The notes beneath the pieces are model-generated. The model did not search any database. It worked only from the letters and a program-made list of their open reading frames with translations, and was not told the origin of the DNA. Made by a program: the position numbers and the translations under genes. From Symsagittifera roscoffensis (lineage: Eukaryota; Xenacoelomorpha; Acoela; Convolutidae), in contig NC_087066.1 in NCBI RefSeq assembly GCF_963678635.1, forward strand, positions 11,330,517-11,394,516: DNA of 64,000 bases. Direction: 5' to 3'. Below, piece after piece: positions 39,754 to 50,734 of this stretch (position 1 is the first letter of the stretch; each line of letters opens with the position of its first letter).

Positions 39754-40164
39754 CTACTATGATAGAGTGGTCCGTCGAAAAAACAATACAATAGACAGTT
39801 ACCGGACACTATTTTCTATATAAATTATTCATTTCAAAAAGCTAGCAAAACACACAAATTTTTCAGATTAAAAACTGTAGTTACTTTTTTGTCTATATCG
39901 AGAAATATGGTCGCTTGAACTTATTTTGAGGTTTAACCACCATATTTTGTCATCAAAACTCATTTTTGGCATTTTTTTTAAATCTTGCATTTTGATGTGC
40001 AGAGGTGAGATGTTTTACCAAGTAACAAAACCAAAAACTTGTTTGGAAGGATAGTGCGACATCTTTCTGACAAACGAAATGCAAATTATTAAGCATTTGA
40101 GAGCTTTAGATGTCTTATTCTCAAGGGAACTGGTTAATTTATAGGGACAACTCTCTCATAGTAT
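39754..40164. mobile_element. TA-flanked non-autonomous transposon, copy 2
   Basis: The left end CTACTATGATAGAGTGGTCC and the right end (reverse complement ATACTATGAGAGAGTTGTCC) are flanked by TA. It is homologous to the element at 36,676-37,119 in direct orientation, with shared internal words CAGATTAAAAACTGTA and GAGGTTTAAC. No coding capacity. Confidence 0.78.
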
Positions 40165-40626
40165 TATCCAAAGTTTAACACTATAAATTTGATTTTTTCA
40201 GCCTAAAGTTCATAGTTTTGCCAGTATTTAAAATAATAAAAACTATCGGAGAGCAATTAAAGGGCAGCCGGAACATTCAGAGATTTGTCTTGATAAAAGC
40301 AGTCTTATTATTCTCGTTGTATTACTATCATAACAAGTAGCTACCAGATAAACAGTTTTGTTGCTCATAGTTGACGATTTGAAACACAAAGTTGATATGC
40401 AGTTCTGCGTCTGATGGTTTTTGCAGTTTGAACCTCTTGAAAACATAAGTCAATTGTGACAAAATGGAGTAAACAGGTTTTCAGAAAGGCTTTTGATCTT
40501 TAATCGCTATTTGCTAATCCAAACTGTAGAATCCAAACACTTAAATTCGCATTTGATTGTTAATTATAACCAGATTTACCACTAACTCAAAAATTCATCT
40601 TTGTCTTCGCTAGCAAATCAATTTCT

Positions 40627-40890
40627 TCACTGCTTAGCTCTAACTAAGGTACTGGTGGCATTATCTGCACTAGCAGAAAGTCTCATCCAGATGAATGCTT
40701 TCCCTGTGTAGATACTTAACGCAAAGATAACTGCTCCAAAAGCAATTTTGAGATTTAGGCGTGTCCAATACTGGACGAAGGTTCCATCCATAGTGCTCAC
40801 ATCAAGGTTAACTTCAACATCAGAAGCCACGACAACCATTCGCACCGTTTGAACTACTTTCTCTAGCTTGAACAGAAAATTAAGTGTCAT
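40627..40890 (-). CDS. Unrecognised 87-residue ORF with a possible membrane segment
   Basis: I do not recognise this protein. The frame begins with ATG at 40,890 and encodes 87 residues, with a hydrophobic stretch around LKIAFGAVIFALSIYTG that could span a membrane. It is less AT-biased in amino-acid composition than the chance frames nearby (few Lys/Asn runs), which is the main reason to list it. It lies between two transposon-derived segments; no splice sites or promoter elements were identified. It may be chance or a relic. Confidence 0.22.
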   Translation of the reverse strand: MTLNFLFKLEKVVQTVRMVVVASDVEVNLDVSTMDGTFVQYWTRLNLKIAFGAVIFALSIYTGKAFIWMRLSASADNATSTLVRAKQ

Positions 40891-40948
40891 TGAAAACTTT
40901 TTTCACTTGTTGAGTGGGTGATGAAGGATTAAAAATAGCGTAAGTCTG

Positions 40949-41096
40949 ACTATCGCTTGCTTTACTGGTGAGTTTTAAAGATATTTTTATCCAGATAAAC
41001 TAAAATAAAATTTTTAGCCACTTTTCTTTTTGAAGCAAAATTTTGTTTCATTCAGCAAAATTTCCATTAAACTTTGCTAATAAAGCCAGCGATAGT
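40949..41096. mobile_element. Small foldback element (~150 bp)
   Basis: ACTATCGCTTGCTTTACT (40,949-40,966) and the reverse complement of 41,079-41,096 (ACTATCGCTGGCTTTATT) agree at 15 of 18 positions. Between them lies AT-rich sequence with a second internal inverted repeat around GAAGCAAAATTTTGTTTC. No target-site duplication is obvious, so the superfamily is not assigned. Confidence 0.5.
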
Positions 41097-41109
41097 TCTA
41101 TCTAAGTTT

Positions 41110-43239
41110 TATAAATCATTAATTTCCCACACAACAAGTAGGCAAAATGAAAATTAATATCTCTTTAAGAATTCGATAATTTAGTTCAAACTACGGGAAT
41201 GGCCGTCGGATTTTCTGATTTTGGAGATGACCTTATTGTGAGAACAACGGATTCAACCGTCGTCCCTCAATTCCAAAAAAGCAGTTGGTGATGCTACTCT
41301 GGTTTAAGTGGTTCCCAAGTCTATTACCCTGCGCCTTCTAAACCTCTTTTTCTTAACCCAAAAAAAGCAGAATTAGATGACCCCACTTTAATTTAACACT
41401 TTTTAAAACTAATCGTTAGAATCGAAGTGAGTTTTTCTTGAAAAAGTTTCAAAACCATAGCGTCAATTATTATCAAAACTTTGATTGAGAGAATTTTTGC
41501 GAAATAATTTGAGATAGCAGGCACGCAACTAAATGCTGCTTTGGTTTGAACAGAAATGACCTTTCCAATAGTCTAGACTTTGACATAAACTTGAAACTTA
41601 ATTCAATCGGGATTTCAAATCAAAAAATGAAAAAATTAAAAATCTCCGAAAATGAAAAAATTCCTACCAACAAAAAGGCAGTTGGTTGAAACTAAACGAA
41701 AAAAATTGATTGCAAACTGCCTCGGGCCAGAGAGCTAATGTAATTGGTTTTTTTAAAATACATCGTTCATTTTAAAGAATAACTGTGCTTTTTTATCATT
41801 GTTAGGGTACAACGCAAAATCTAAAGGATTTTCCGACCCCTAGTTGTAACCTAGCCTCCAAAAATAAGAGCAATTGTTCCGGGATCAAATTAGTAGAGAT
41901 GGTATTTGTTGAAAAGAAGTCGATGGAGTGCAATTTTTACGTCTCCCGGGTCTGCAAGCTGTCGTCTTTTAGATTAAAACGACATGAAAACTATATTTCA
42001 AAATATGTACCAAAAACATATGAAACATTATTAGGCCTATTTTTGCCATATTATATTGCGAAACAAACGCAAATCAGTTTTTTCTTGGTAAATTAACATT
42101 CTGATACTATGATCTGCTAGCTAGGATCGGATACTTTTTTTTGTAAAAAGATGCCACTCGAGGAACTAAACAGATTGAGTTTTCGTCTAGAGGCGATGTT
42201 TTGCATGGTAGCCATAACCTTCCAATTCCTAACCTTGACGCAAGTCACTTAAGTATGAATATGAACAATAAAGCCAGCTCTCCATATCGTTTGTTGTTCT
42301 TGTCGAACCGGATATTGCCACATTGCCTTAGCTCTTTTAGTGAAGGGGGCTGAATTTCTTAATTCAAACTGAACATTTTTATGCGGTTTGATCAAAATTA
42401 AAGGCAAAACTCAAAAAAAGCATTTCGAAAACCAATCAATAACTTTAAGTCAAAACTAACTAAAAACATTGTTTGCTTCGTAATCGGTTGTCAATGCGAA
42501 CTCTTAATTTTTCCTCATGAAGCATTGAGGAAAGTCAAAGAACCATCCAGACTTCTTGAATCAATAAAAAAAGTTTGAAGGCTTGAATAGTGGCGAGCTC
42601 AAAATCAAGCAAATTTCTCCAAATCTACCGTCAAGGGGGCTGTTTTTTAGGGCCTCTAAAAGCTGATGGTAAGTTTTTCTTTTGATTTACTTGGTTAAAT
42701 AGGCATACTTACTAGCAGGGGTTTTTTCTGAAAAACATACGTGTGTCGAGTAAAAGTTAAATCATTTTAGGGATGAATTTGAATGTGCTGTATGTCAACA
42801 AAAAAATATGGTTTTTCTAGCACACAGCTTTTCAGGGCCATAATTAAAAAAATCTCTCTTTTGGTCAATTGGTATACCAACAAATCTTGTTAAAAATCTG
42901 CAAAATTTTTGATTCCGAGGAGACTGGTAAATCCTGTTCTCGCTGCTTGTGCATGAGATGTTCTTGCTGAACAAAGATTATTTTATTGATGGGCAGTGTC
43001 ATCAGTTGGTGTATGACTATTGGTCATATCCTTGATGTTTTTCAGAAGCAATTAAGTAACAGGTGTTTTCGTATAGATGTCATAGTAATGTGAGCCCCTC
43101 TTTTCAAAGAAACTTTTTTCTCGGTAGTTGTATTGCTCGGCAATCATGGTTTTACTCTTACATTTGAGATAATATTCGTGGCCTGATAAAGACACGCTAG
43201 CAACAATGAGTTTTTAAACAGAGATACACTTGCGATTCA
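41110..43239. other. AT-rich intergenic DNA
   Basis: No ORF with recognisable motifs, no clear repeats and no RNA gene were seen. The sequence is dominated by A/T runs. Confidence 0.5.
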
Positions 43240-43740
43240 CGAATATTAAGCCGCAGTGCAAGCAAACAGACGAAAAAAGCCAATAAATGAAAAAAAAATT
43301 GAAATGAACATCATAAAAATTTTTTTAAAAAATAAAAATTAGGTCTGGAACCATGTTATAATTGCGGAAAACACAATTGAGGAAGATTGATTTAAAAAAT
43401 AAAAAATCTCAACCAACAGAAAGTAAGCCGAAAAAACTTAACAAAAAGTCCCGTAGAGCCGAAAATGTAATTGTTGTCATAAAATCATTTCAATTATAAG
43501 TTCTATCTTTTGAAATATAGTAATTTGTGCAATCCTGAATGAAGCACAAATGCTAAGTGTTCATTAAAACCACCCCAAATAATGTCACTAAGCTGACAAC
43601 ACCTAAACCGATATCTTTTGAGTCGCATGAAACTTTAAAGCGAAAAAAACTGCGAATTTTTTTTTCATTCAAGCATAGTAAAAAGTGCAATTTGCAGGAG
43701 TATATCAAAACACGCAAGTATACTGCAGTAGGATTTTGAA
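43240..43740. repeat. Diverged direct duplication, left copy
   Basis: This stretch and 44,200-44,690 share an ordered set of words: GCCGAAAAAA, CCGTAGA(G/A)CCGAAAA, CATTTCAATTATA against CACTTTGAACTATA, AAACTTTAAAGCG against AAACTTTAAGCG, and flanking A-rich tracts. They are diverged by many substitutions and indels and are separated by about 950 bp. They may be two copies of an unnamed mobile element or an old tandem duplication. Confidence 0.5.
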
Positions 43741-44199
43741 TTAAAACCGCAATTGTGTATTGTTATTCTAATTAGCACCTTGTAGTTTTTTTTGTTTTTT
43801 GAACCCGTGAGTGAAGAAGCTAATCAAAATCCAATCAATTTCGAGTTACTGAATGCATCGATTGGATTTAGAAAAACTTCTCTCGCCTCAATTAGTGCTC
43901 CTAATTGGAATACCACTATGGTTGTTAAAGATCCCAAATTGAAACATTTTATTGTTAAAAAAGGGAATTGAGTTTTTGTGGGATTATCTTGTTATAAAAA
44001 GTGAGTTGAATCATAGCGGGTTTCATAACGCGGGGATAAAGAGCCGGACTCTGTTTTAGGTTACTACATGACCCGCGGATCGACACCTTTGACATGCCGA
44101 CAGTTCAAGTAGGGACACCGTGATTTGATCCATGCCGGTAATTTTTGATAAAAATTTCTCTCTGCCAAGAAAAAAGAAGACGAAGTGGAATCTTGCACT

Positions 44200-44690
44200 A
44201 CTTGCGATGCAAAACAAAACTAGCAATGCAAGTCATGAAAAGAAAGCCATTATTCAAAAAAATTGAAAAAAAAAATTCAAAAAACCGAAACTTGCAAAAA
44301 ATCAAAACGTTGTCTGAAAGCATGTTCTCTCAATCTGCTCAATACACAATTTTAGCTAATTATGAATTTCGAAAAATAAATGGCAATCTGCAACTGAGCC
44401 GAAAAAATTTAAATAATTTTCCGTAGAACCGAAAAATAGTTAATTTTATGAAACACTTTGAACTATAATTTCTATTCTAAGATTTATAGCTTTTATCCGA
44501 AAAAACCGTAACAATTATGCTTCTCTTAAAACAACCCAAGTTAGGGCATTTAACTAATAAAAATTAGGACAAACTCATTTGTGCCTGATAAACTTTAAGC
44601 GAAAAAACAAAACAGCAAAAAACGAAGCAGCAGGAGTAATTTGAAAAACTAAAATTAACTAGTTTAAGAAAAACTTTCAAAAAAAAATTC
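44200..44690. repeat. Diverged direct duplication, right copy
   Basis: Homologous to 43,240-43,740 in the same orientation. A 93-codon frame at 44,145 overlaps it but is Lys/Asn/Gln-rich and is best read as chance in A-rich DNA. Confidence 0.5.
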
Positions 44691-45470
44691 TACAATTTAG
44701 CAAATAAGCAGGTAAAACATAAGCTGACCAACAGGCCAAATTTTTTGGAAGGGAATAAGTCTAATTTGAACATTCCAGTTCCTGGCCAGATTCAAACTTG
44801 GTCAGATTCTGTTAAAACAAATTCTAACCCGAAAAAAAGTCTGTAATCCGATTTGACAACGCTTGCTAATCGCAAGCGTAAATTTTTCAAACCGGTTTTT
44901 CTAGTCACGGAGAAAACTTTGTCAGGCGTTGCTACCTAAGATTAAATTGTGTAAGGAGGAGCATAAATTAATTGTAAGTTGTTCTTTCATTCGGTTTTTT
45001 GTTAGCTTACAGACATTTTTTTTGACACCGATTGCAGTTTGGGCTAGTTTTAGAGCATCGAAGTATATCCTCAAAATGGAAAGCTTTCATGAATTTTGAA
45101 TTAGAAACCTTCAAAAATCATCTGGACAGAAAAAACTTCGTCACTTCGTCAGAAAGTTGAATTCAGCAGCGATCATTTGAGCAGATTTGCTTCAAAAAGT
45201 TTCTGAATCAACACTTTAAGATTTTGAGATCTAGTGATTTTGTGGCAAAAAAGATGCTCTACAAAAATTTCCTCAATTATCAATTTTCAGATCAGCAAAT
45301 TCAGTCGAGATTTGTCAAAAAAAATAAAAGCAAAATAGAAAATTTAATTTGTAAAACTAATTTTCGATGAAAAATTTCGAATTTTACTAAATATTATAAT
45401 TGATTTTCTGTTCAAGCGACACCACAGAAAATCAACTGAAAAGCATATGATTTTATCAGTTTACTCATGT
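44691..45470. other. AT-rich intergenic DNA
   Basis: Nothing recognisable was found; no supported ORF. Confidence 0.5.
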
Positions 45471-45985
45471 TGTTTTATAGTCAAGAAAGTCGAGAAAGTC
45501 GAAACATAGGTCTAAAATTGTCAAAGCATACCCATTTTTGATCGAGAAAGTCGAAACATAGGTCGAGCTCAGTCGAAGAAAGTGATCAATCATTAGCGCT
45601 CGGGTAATTTTGTTAACCAGACCAAAATTGTTTTTTTTTTGCTATTGTGCTTGTCGAATAAATTTTTGTGACGTAGAGATTGTACTTGAAATCTATTTAG
45701 TTTCACATTTTTGTGATCTCGAGACTTGAGATAATCCTTGCTCAACCCATTGTTTGTCATGACGCCTGAAACAAAACTGAGATGAATCAAACAAATTTTG
45801 TGTTTTTTGCCTGTCGAGACAGTCGAATCACGTCCATTTTTGGTCAATAAAGTCGAAAAATATCTACGCGGGGGTCAAACAAGAAAATTTTAATAAACAT
45901 AACAAAATTTGGTCGAGACGTTCAAAACATGCCGATTTTTCGCCGAGAAACACGAAACATGAATCGAGCGTCTCAACCCGAGAAA
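45471..45985 (+). repeat. TCGA-rich repeats related to the satellite spacer
   Basis: Words of the form GAAAGTCGAAACATAGGTC occur twice (near 45,495 and 45,547), with further GTCGA words through the region. At 45,955-45,985 the sequence ACATGAATCGAGCGTC followed by TCAACCCGAGAAAG lines up with the spacer sequence ATCATGAGTCGAACACC followed by TCAGCCCGGGAGAAA. This segment therefore looks like a diverged relative of the array spacer lying 10 kb outside the array. Confidence 0.5.
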
Positions 45986-46245
45986 GATAAATAAATGATC
46001 TTATGATCTTATTAGAATTACTACTGTACCCTTTTTGCCCGCTGAAAATTATTGACTCTCCTCTTCAAAATACAATATTCAAACTTGTAGTTTTTATTGT
46101 TACCAATTCTCGACGAAATTCTCTCTTCATTGCCTTATCGAATTACTACTCTGTTCTTACATCGTTAAATTTAGTAGTTTTTTTGATATCATAAACTTAT
46201 GTTATTGGCACATTTGTGACAAATCGATAGAAAACGACAAAAATT

Positions 46246-49200
46246 ATGCTTCCAATTTTTGTCAATTTGTTTATTTTTTCATTTTCGATTATCAAGTTCG
46301 CCTTAACCGATGACATTGTTGTTAACTCTACTGTGATTCAACCTGCTTGGTCTTCATTAGTGTTTATTATTCCCCTGGACTTTCCTTATAACTACCCCAG
46401 GTCATTGTGCAAGTTCCACAGTTTGCATTACTGTTTGTTTGCGTTCGTCACCCCAAATGACGGTAAGATTTTTTAGGTTGCAAGTTCTTAACAAAAACAG
46501 AAAAAAACTGAAAAAATGATTGAAAAATTAAATTTTAATTTTAGTTGAATCTAAGATGCAAGCATCTTTCCCGGTTGACAGCCGTTTTAAATTGCTTAGA
46601 TTGTTCGCATTTTGAATTGTTTTTTCATTTTTCTGAACTTCAGCTAGATCAGGAAAAAAATTGTTTAAGATACAAAAAACTGTGCTAAAATGTTTGAAGC
46701 AAATAAATAAACTTATAAAATAAAATAGTCCTGTTGCCGTAATAATTAGTAGTTCTGTTTCGTTTTTAGTTTTTTTTTCAATTTTCGATGAAAGTGACGG
46801 AATATTTGGGCTTGGCTTTTTCCTCAAGACAAATTTAGTCTGTTTTAATAGCAGTTTTTGACGGATTTTTCTATATCACTTGAAAACTTTTGTTAACTTG
46901 AAGTCGAATTGAAAAAATATTTCTCTTTTCACCTTTGTAATAAAAAAATCGGGGTTCAAAGATTGTTGTTTTTTATGCAATTTGGGACCGTTAACGCGCA
47001 GTTAACAGTGCTCATTTAAACTATCCGGACAAGACAAACAAAATTTGAAAGTTAAAACATTTTTTCAATTTGTGTCGACTTTAGTCGAAAAATTTACCCT
47101 AAATTTGTGTCGAAAAATTTACCCAAAAGAAAGATCTTTTGGCATTTTAGACAATAAACATTTATGCCAATACTACCGGTTTAATTGGTAAAAAAAACTA
47201 TTCTAAAGGGAGCCTCTGATTTCGCCAAACAAAAATTAAGAATTGTATGATGTCCAAAAACTTAAGCAAAACGCTCTATAAATATTTCCAAATAAAAAAT
47301 TGGCATTTCAGATAGTAAAAAAGACACTTTCTGGCTATTAAACAAAAGCCATTTTTACACTATATTTGAAAGGTTATACTCTTCTTAGAATTTTTTGACA
47401 ACACAAAAAGCCGTTTTAGAAATAGCTTTTAAGGAATCGATCTGGTATTTCTGGTTTATATTTTATTGAGCAAAAATGAACAAAGATTATCTGTCTTGGG
47501 TTAAAATTTTGGACCCGATTTTTTCAAAATGAAGTGCAACATAATAGCTACGTTAAAATTTTGAACAATTTTTGTACTCAACTTTTTGTCCAATTCCAAC
47601 AAAACTTGAAAAAAGTAAATTTTAAAATTCAAGTTTTATTGGTTTTGTCCGGATAATTTGAAGCAGCACTGTAATTCGTGCTATAAATGCGTAAGAGGTG
47701 ATTAAATCTGTCTTTGAGCTCGTTCGAGCTTGAGATGAAGTATGCTACAAAATCTAGTTCATACATTTCTATGTCACTTGGTATTTTACATAGTTTGGGG
47801 AGGGATGATTTTCAAAAGTTTTTGTGAAAATGTTCAAAAGTTTTCTGTGAAAATGTCAGTATTTTTTTGAAAGCTAACACTACTCCAATGACCTAAAAAG
47901 GCAGTCGACCATTCAAGGCTTCGCCCTGATGCGAACAATTTTGTTTCTTTTTTTTATTTCGATCAGCTTTGAAAATAAGAAGGCTAAGCTATATTTTAGC
48001 TTCACTCTTATTGGGAATATATGCGGCTCTTCTTCTTCAAATGAAATCTCAATAAGTTTTTAAGTTATTGTATTAACATGCTCAAGTTATGGTCCAAGAA
48101 ACAATTCTTTGATCGGTCCATTATTCAAAATTATTTTATTAAATTTTGCCTCGTTTCAATACGAAGACTTAGATGCATAATGAAAAAAGCATAAAATGTT
48201 GCAAAAAGATTAATTTTCTGAACATTATCTTAGGCTACAATACATTAAAAAGCAGTCTCTAAACACCACGGAATTTTTGGAGTAAATTTCAATACTTTGA
48301 AATTTTGTACTACCTCAGGTTGACAAAAAATGCTTGTCGTCCAATTCCATCTTATGGGAAAAAAGCTTATCATACAATTCCATTTTATTGAAAAAATGTT
48401 TAATATACATTTTCATACAATTCCATAGAAAAAAAGTTTTTTTCTTTTTATGCAATTTTTTAACAAGCATTTTTTCCTTTGTCTTTTGTATTTCGCTTTA
48501 TAATTGTGTTTCGCCCTGAATACAAATAGCAGAAGTTTTCTCAAATGAGAACACCCACAAACTAAACGTCCTTAAATCGCATATATAACTACGTACTGCC
48601 TAATGCCAAACCAGATAGCTTTTGAAAATTACTCAAAAATATAACAGAAATTGTAACTTTTTATTATGGCTACGAGGCCTGTTTTAAAAAGCTGAAACGT
48701 TAAAATCGCTGACCGTTTTTTGGTTAGATTTAGGTTAAATCTTATGATAAAATAGTGAAAAATACAACTTCATCCATGAAAAACGTGATTTTTTTATGTA
48801 TACAGATTGTGCGTGGAATACGTTATAAGCGAATATTTCGCATTCAAAAATATATATTTTTTTTGGAAAAACTGGTTTAGCGACTAAAAAAAGAACTAAG
48901 AAAAATTTGTCAATAGATTTGAAATTTTTGTATGGAAAAAATTTTTACCATCCAATTTTTAAAAAAAACTGCATGATAATTTTTTTTTTCATAGAACTCT
49001 TGAATGGAATTGTATGATAAGCATTTTTTGTATGGATTTGTCTGATCAGCGTTTTTGTTGTAATCTCGTCAACCCGGGCCTATGGGTTGAATTAATTCCC
49101 CGAAACTTTTCAAAATTGTATTTTTATTTAGATTATATAGAAGCTGTGACAGTAAGATGTTTGAAACGTTTGGTAGAAAATTGTCCATCAAATCTTAGTT

Positions 49201-49557
49201 GTGTTTCTGAGTTCTATCAAATTTTGCTCTAACTTTATGAATTTTCATTATAATTTAGATATGCTGTACAACCCGGCTTTTAGTGTGTCCAGGAGGAACG
49301 CTGATCCTATCGACGGTCTTCAATTATTGAAGAATGTTGCAAGCAAACAAAACGAGGTTCTGTACAGACCAGTGTACAAATTGCATAATCTTTATATCGT
49401 TCGTGAAGGCTGTTGTCAAGGAATGTATTGTGCAAATCGTCGAGATTCTAGCTTATCACAACTAGACGTTTGCTTTCAGCCTATTTCTAACTGCTTTTTT
49501 CATAAAGATTTAACGCAATTTTCATTGCGTTTTTTTAAACACCTTCCCAGCAACTAA
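46246..49557 (+). CDS. Predicted three-exon gene for a small secreted protein
   Basis: I do not recognise the family. Exon 1 (46,246-46,462) starts with a typical signal peptide (MLPIFVNLFIFSFSIIKFAL), has an N-glycosylation site (NST) and ends at GACG|GTAAGA in phase 1. Exon 2 (49,132-49,200) follows a strong acceptor (TTGTATTTTTATTTAG) and is phase 1 at both ends. A 58-bp intron (49,201-49,258) has GT at its start, CTAAC about 25 bases before its end, and TTTAG. Exon 3 (49,259-49,557) resumes in phase 1 and runs to TAA; AATAAA lies at 49,717. Joined phases are consistent throughout. The mature protein would be about 170-175 residues with eight or so cysteines (for example GCCQGMYC in exon 3), suggesting disulfides outside the cell. 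Intron 1 contains a mariner-like element and an inverted repeat. The exon 2 donor (GTGTTT) is weak; additional exons may exist. Confidence 0.42.
47006..47671. mobile_element. Tc1/mariner-like non-autonomous element, 666 bp
   Basis: The left end CAGTGCTCATTTAAACTATC continuing CGGACAA and the reverse complement of the right end, CAGTGCTGCTTCAAATTATC continuing CGGACAA, form a terminal repeat of at least 27 bp. Homology extends some 20 bp further inward. The right end is followed by TA (47,672-47,673). A CAGTGCT terminus after TA is typical of Tc1-like transposons. The interior has no transposase frame, so the copy is non-autonomous. Confidence 0.82.
48325..49040. repeat. Inverted repeat with internal short repeats
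   Basis: The left side AAAAAATGCTTGTCGTCC continuing AATTCCATCTTA pairs with the right side, whose reverse complement reads AAAAAATGCTTATCATAC continuing AATTCCATTCAAG. The word CATACAATTCCAT recurs two more times near the left end (about 48,370 and 48,415). It could be a transposon with subterminal repeats. Clear termini and a target duplication were not found. Confidence 0.5.
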
Positions 49558-49716
49558 ATGGTGAAATCATCACAAGATACAACTGTTACATATAATCAGT
49601 CCTTCCAAAAGTCCTCTAAAGAGTTGAATTTTCAAAACTAGATAACAATGGGCGCCAGCAGTTAAGCCGGTCACTGTTCAAGTAGAACAGAATGTTCCGA
49701 ACATAGTCCTAAGAAA

Positions 49717-49722
49717 AATAAA
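49717..49722 (+). promoter_or_regulatory. Polyadenylation signal of the predicted secreted-protein gene
   Basis: AATAAA about 160 bp after the predicted stop codon, followed by a T-rich stretch (GTTATTTTTTAATAG). Consistent with a 3' end, although AATAAA is frequent in AT-rich DNA. Confidence 0.35.
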
Positions 49723-50205
49723 TGTTATTTTTTAATAGTGTCGTTTTTCCTGCGTGGTATGATAAAAGTATTTTAAAAAACTGGAACTTAGGCTTGATCA
49801 ACAGTCAAAGTAAAATAGGCAAATTGAACAACGTTGCCAGATAATGACAAAAAAAAGCCAATACAAAATCATTAAAAAGCAAAAAAATATATTGATTTTT
49901 TGAAGATTTTGATTCCAACAATGGCGCTAACAAAACTCTAAGAGAAAGTTATACTTATTTAAAATTATTTTCTGCTTTAATTAAAGATAAAAAGGCAATT
50001 TTAACTTTCACTCCATAAAAGAGCCTGCTCGCTTGCTTTTCCCGCCCGAAATAAGACAAAACATAAAAATTTTCAGGCCCGAAAAAAATTTTCTCCCCGT
50101 TTTACAATAATTCCTGGTTTGCTCGAGATACAATTAGTATCTTCTTCGTAGTTTTTTTAAATCCTAAAGTATTTTTATCACCTATGTCATACTTTCGAAA
50201 GTGAG

Positions 50206-50700
50206 ATCACCACGAGAATCATACTCCTTGTCCCTCGTGTAAAAAATATATGGAAGATAAAGTAATTTGTCATCTCGACGACATGCTGCAAATGCGTGAT
50301 TATCAAGGTCAAAGTTTTTATTACTTCAATCACGGCTACAGAGAAGCGTTGTTGACGCCCAGAGAATATTTCACGAAACTGACTGACTACTCTGAAGGAG
50401 ACAAGCGTCTGAATTATATTGTGTCTTATTTCTCTTCTAAGTGTAATACTAACATTATATTGAAAATCGGTTTTGGAACTGGGATTTTGGAACGAAAGAA
50501 TCAATCAGATGTTGTTAGATATGAGAAACATGGGGCACCATATCAGCTGAAAGTTGGACTTTATTGGACTCCTAAAATTCCTTATGAGAATCCCGATACA
50601 TTTTTGACTTTTCGTTGGTTCAAAAACACAGTAATTTGCAAAGATCAGTCTTGGATTTGCAGAAAAGAAAGGAGCATCAAAAACTGGTTCGCTGGTTGGG
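50206..50700 (+). CDS. Candidate phase-1 exon of an unrecognised gene
   Basis: The frame is open from 50,205 to a TAG at 50,732 and contains the residues HTPCPSCKKY, then LDDMLQMRDYQGQSFYYFN, and further on LKVGLYWTPKIPYENPDTFL. Composition and length (about 165 residues uninterrupted in AT-rich DNA) argue for real coding sequence. AG at 50,204-50,205 could be an acceptor, and GTAAGC at 50,701 is a good donor; with these the exon is phase 1 at both ends, like the exons of the predicted gene just upstream. A CPSC pair could bind zinc or form disulfides. I do not recognise the family. If the donor is not used, the frame ends after RRN. It may belong to the upstream gene by alternative splicing or to a separate gene. 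Confidence 0.45.
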
Positions 50701-50734
50701 GTAAGCAACTGTCTCAAGACCGCAGAAACTAGAT

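Larger units (their letters stand above)
46463..49131 (+). other. Predicted intron 1 of the secreted-protein gene
   Basis: It runs from GTAAGA to TTTTTATTTAG. It contains the Tc1/mariner-like element at 47,006-47,671, the inverted repeat at 48,325-49,040, and otherwise AT-rich DNA. A minus-strand 99-codon frame at 46,528-46,827 has no recognisable motif and is probably chance. Confidence 0.38.

Noticed and set aside
45593-45847. Minus-strand 84-codon frame
   Set aside because: It overlaps the TCGA-rich repeats and has no motif; it is likely a chance frame.
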